Source of the DNA: Bordetella parapertussis
GTDB taxonomy: Bacteria; Pseudomonadota; Gammaproteobacteria; Burkholderiales; Burkholderiaceae_C
Direction of reading: 5' to 3'
Assembly (NCBI GenBank): GCA_945900685.1
Contig: CAMDJS010000048.1
Coordinates: forward strand, 1 to 13,544
Length of the DNA: 13,544 nt
Below, piece after piece: positions 13,529 to 13,544 of this stretch. The number at the start of each line of letters is the position of its first letter. The first letter of the stretch is position 1. The notes beneath the pieces are model-generated. The model ran no database searches. It saw only the letters and a program-made list of their open reading frames with translations, and had not been told where the DNA came from. Made by a program: the position numbers and the translations under genes.

Positions 13529-13544
13529 CTAGTACAACTTGTGC
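13529..13544 (-). CDS. Possible last codons of umuD (partial)
   Basis: Two bases before the umuC ATG, the minus strand carries TAG (13529-13531) preceded in frame by codons for His-Lys-Leu-Tyr. UmuD, the RecA-cleaved partner, is normally encoded directly upstream of umuC with a close or overlapping junction, so these may be its last residues. Five codons are too few to identify it, and the call rests on gene order. Confidence 0.25.

Noticed and set aside
1..13544. CRISPR arrays, tRNA or rRNA genes, insertion sequences
   Set aside because: No regularly spaced repeats, no recognisable tRNA cloverleaf or rRNA sequence, and no transposase-like protein were found on either strand.

Overview
The window looks like chromosomal DNA of a betaproteobacterium, most likely order Burkholderiales and possibly Comamonadaceae. 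This rests on three things seen in the sequence: the protein sequences of MinC, MinD, MinE, WaaC and phosphomannomutase; a bactofilin beside an M23 peptidase; and a moderate overall base composition. No database search was possible, so the taxonomy is inference. I found no rRNA, tRNA, CRISPR array, transposase or integrase.

Layout. (1) Positions 1-2095, minus strand: a phosphomannomutase/phosphoglucomutase whose stop overlaps the TTG start of a heptosyltransferase I (WaaC) that runs off the left edge; together they serve LPS core synthesis. (2) Positions 2207-3645, plus strand: an O6-alkylguanine-DNA alkyltransferase (ogt) coupled by a 4-base overlap to an EamA-type exporter. (3) Positions 3622-5876, minus strand: a compact M23 peptidase / bactofilin / alpha-beta hydrolase operon; the first two are a cell-shape and wall-remodelling module. 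(4) Positions 6013-7358, minus strand: a two-gene unit made of a single-span membrane protein and a multi-span HTTM-like membrane protein, resembling SdpA/SdpB-type or DUF5819/HTTM pairs; its function is unknown. (5) Positions 7450-9348, plus strand: the minCDE division-site operon, closed by a strong hairpin. (6) Positions 9349-9790: a non-coding stretch holding a 31-codon gene remnant and a very AT-rich segment. (7) Positions 9791-12244, plus strand: a signalling cluster with an OmpR/PhoB-type regulator frameshifted at a run of seven A's and carrying a degenerate receiver, a small MarR-like winged-helix protein, a minimal one-span histidine kinase with no sensor domain, and a translationally coupled single-domain receiver. 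(8) Positions 12255-13526, minus strand: UmuC, the catalytic subunit of DNA polymerase V, probably preceded by umuD just outside the window.

The most unusual part is the 9.4-12.2 kb signalling cluster. Two features of the lead regulator stand out. Its receiver lacks the acidic pair and the conserved lysine but keeps the candidate phospho-Asp. Its DNA-binding domain is split by a homopolymer frameshift, with the missing C-terminus perfectly readable in the -1 frame. A TTGTAT/ATACAA motif recurs in the regions upstream of three of the four genes, which suggests shared control. The HTTM/SdpA-like pair is the second candidate for an undescribed function. The remaining genes are ordinary housekeeping or DNA-repair genes.
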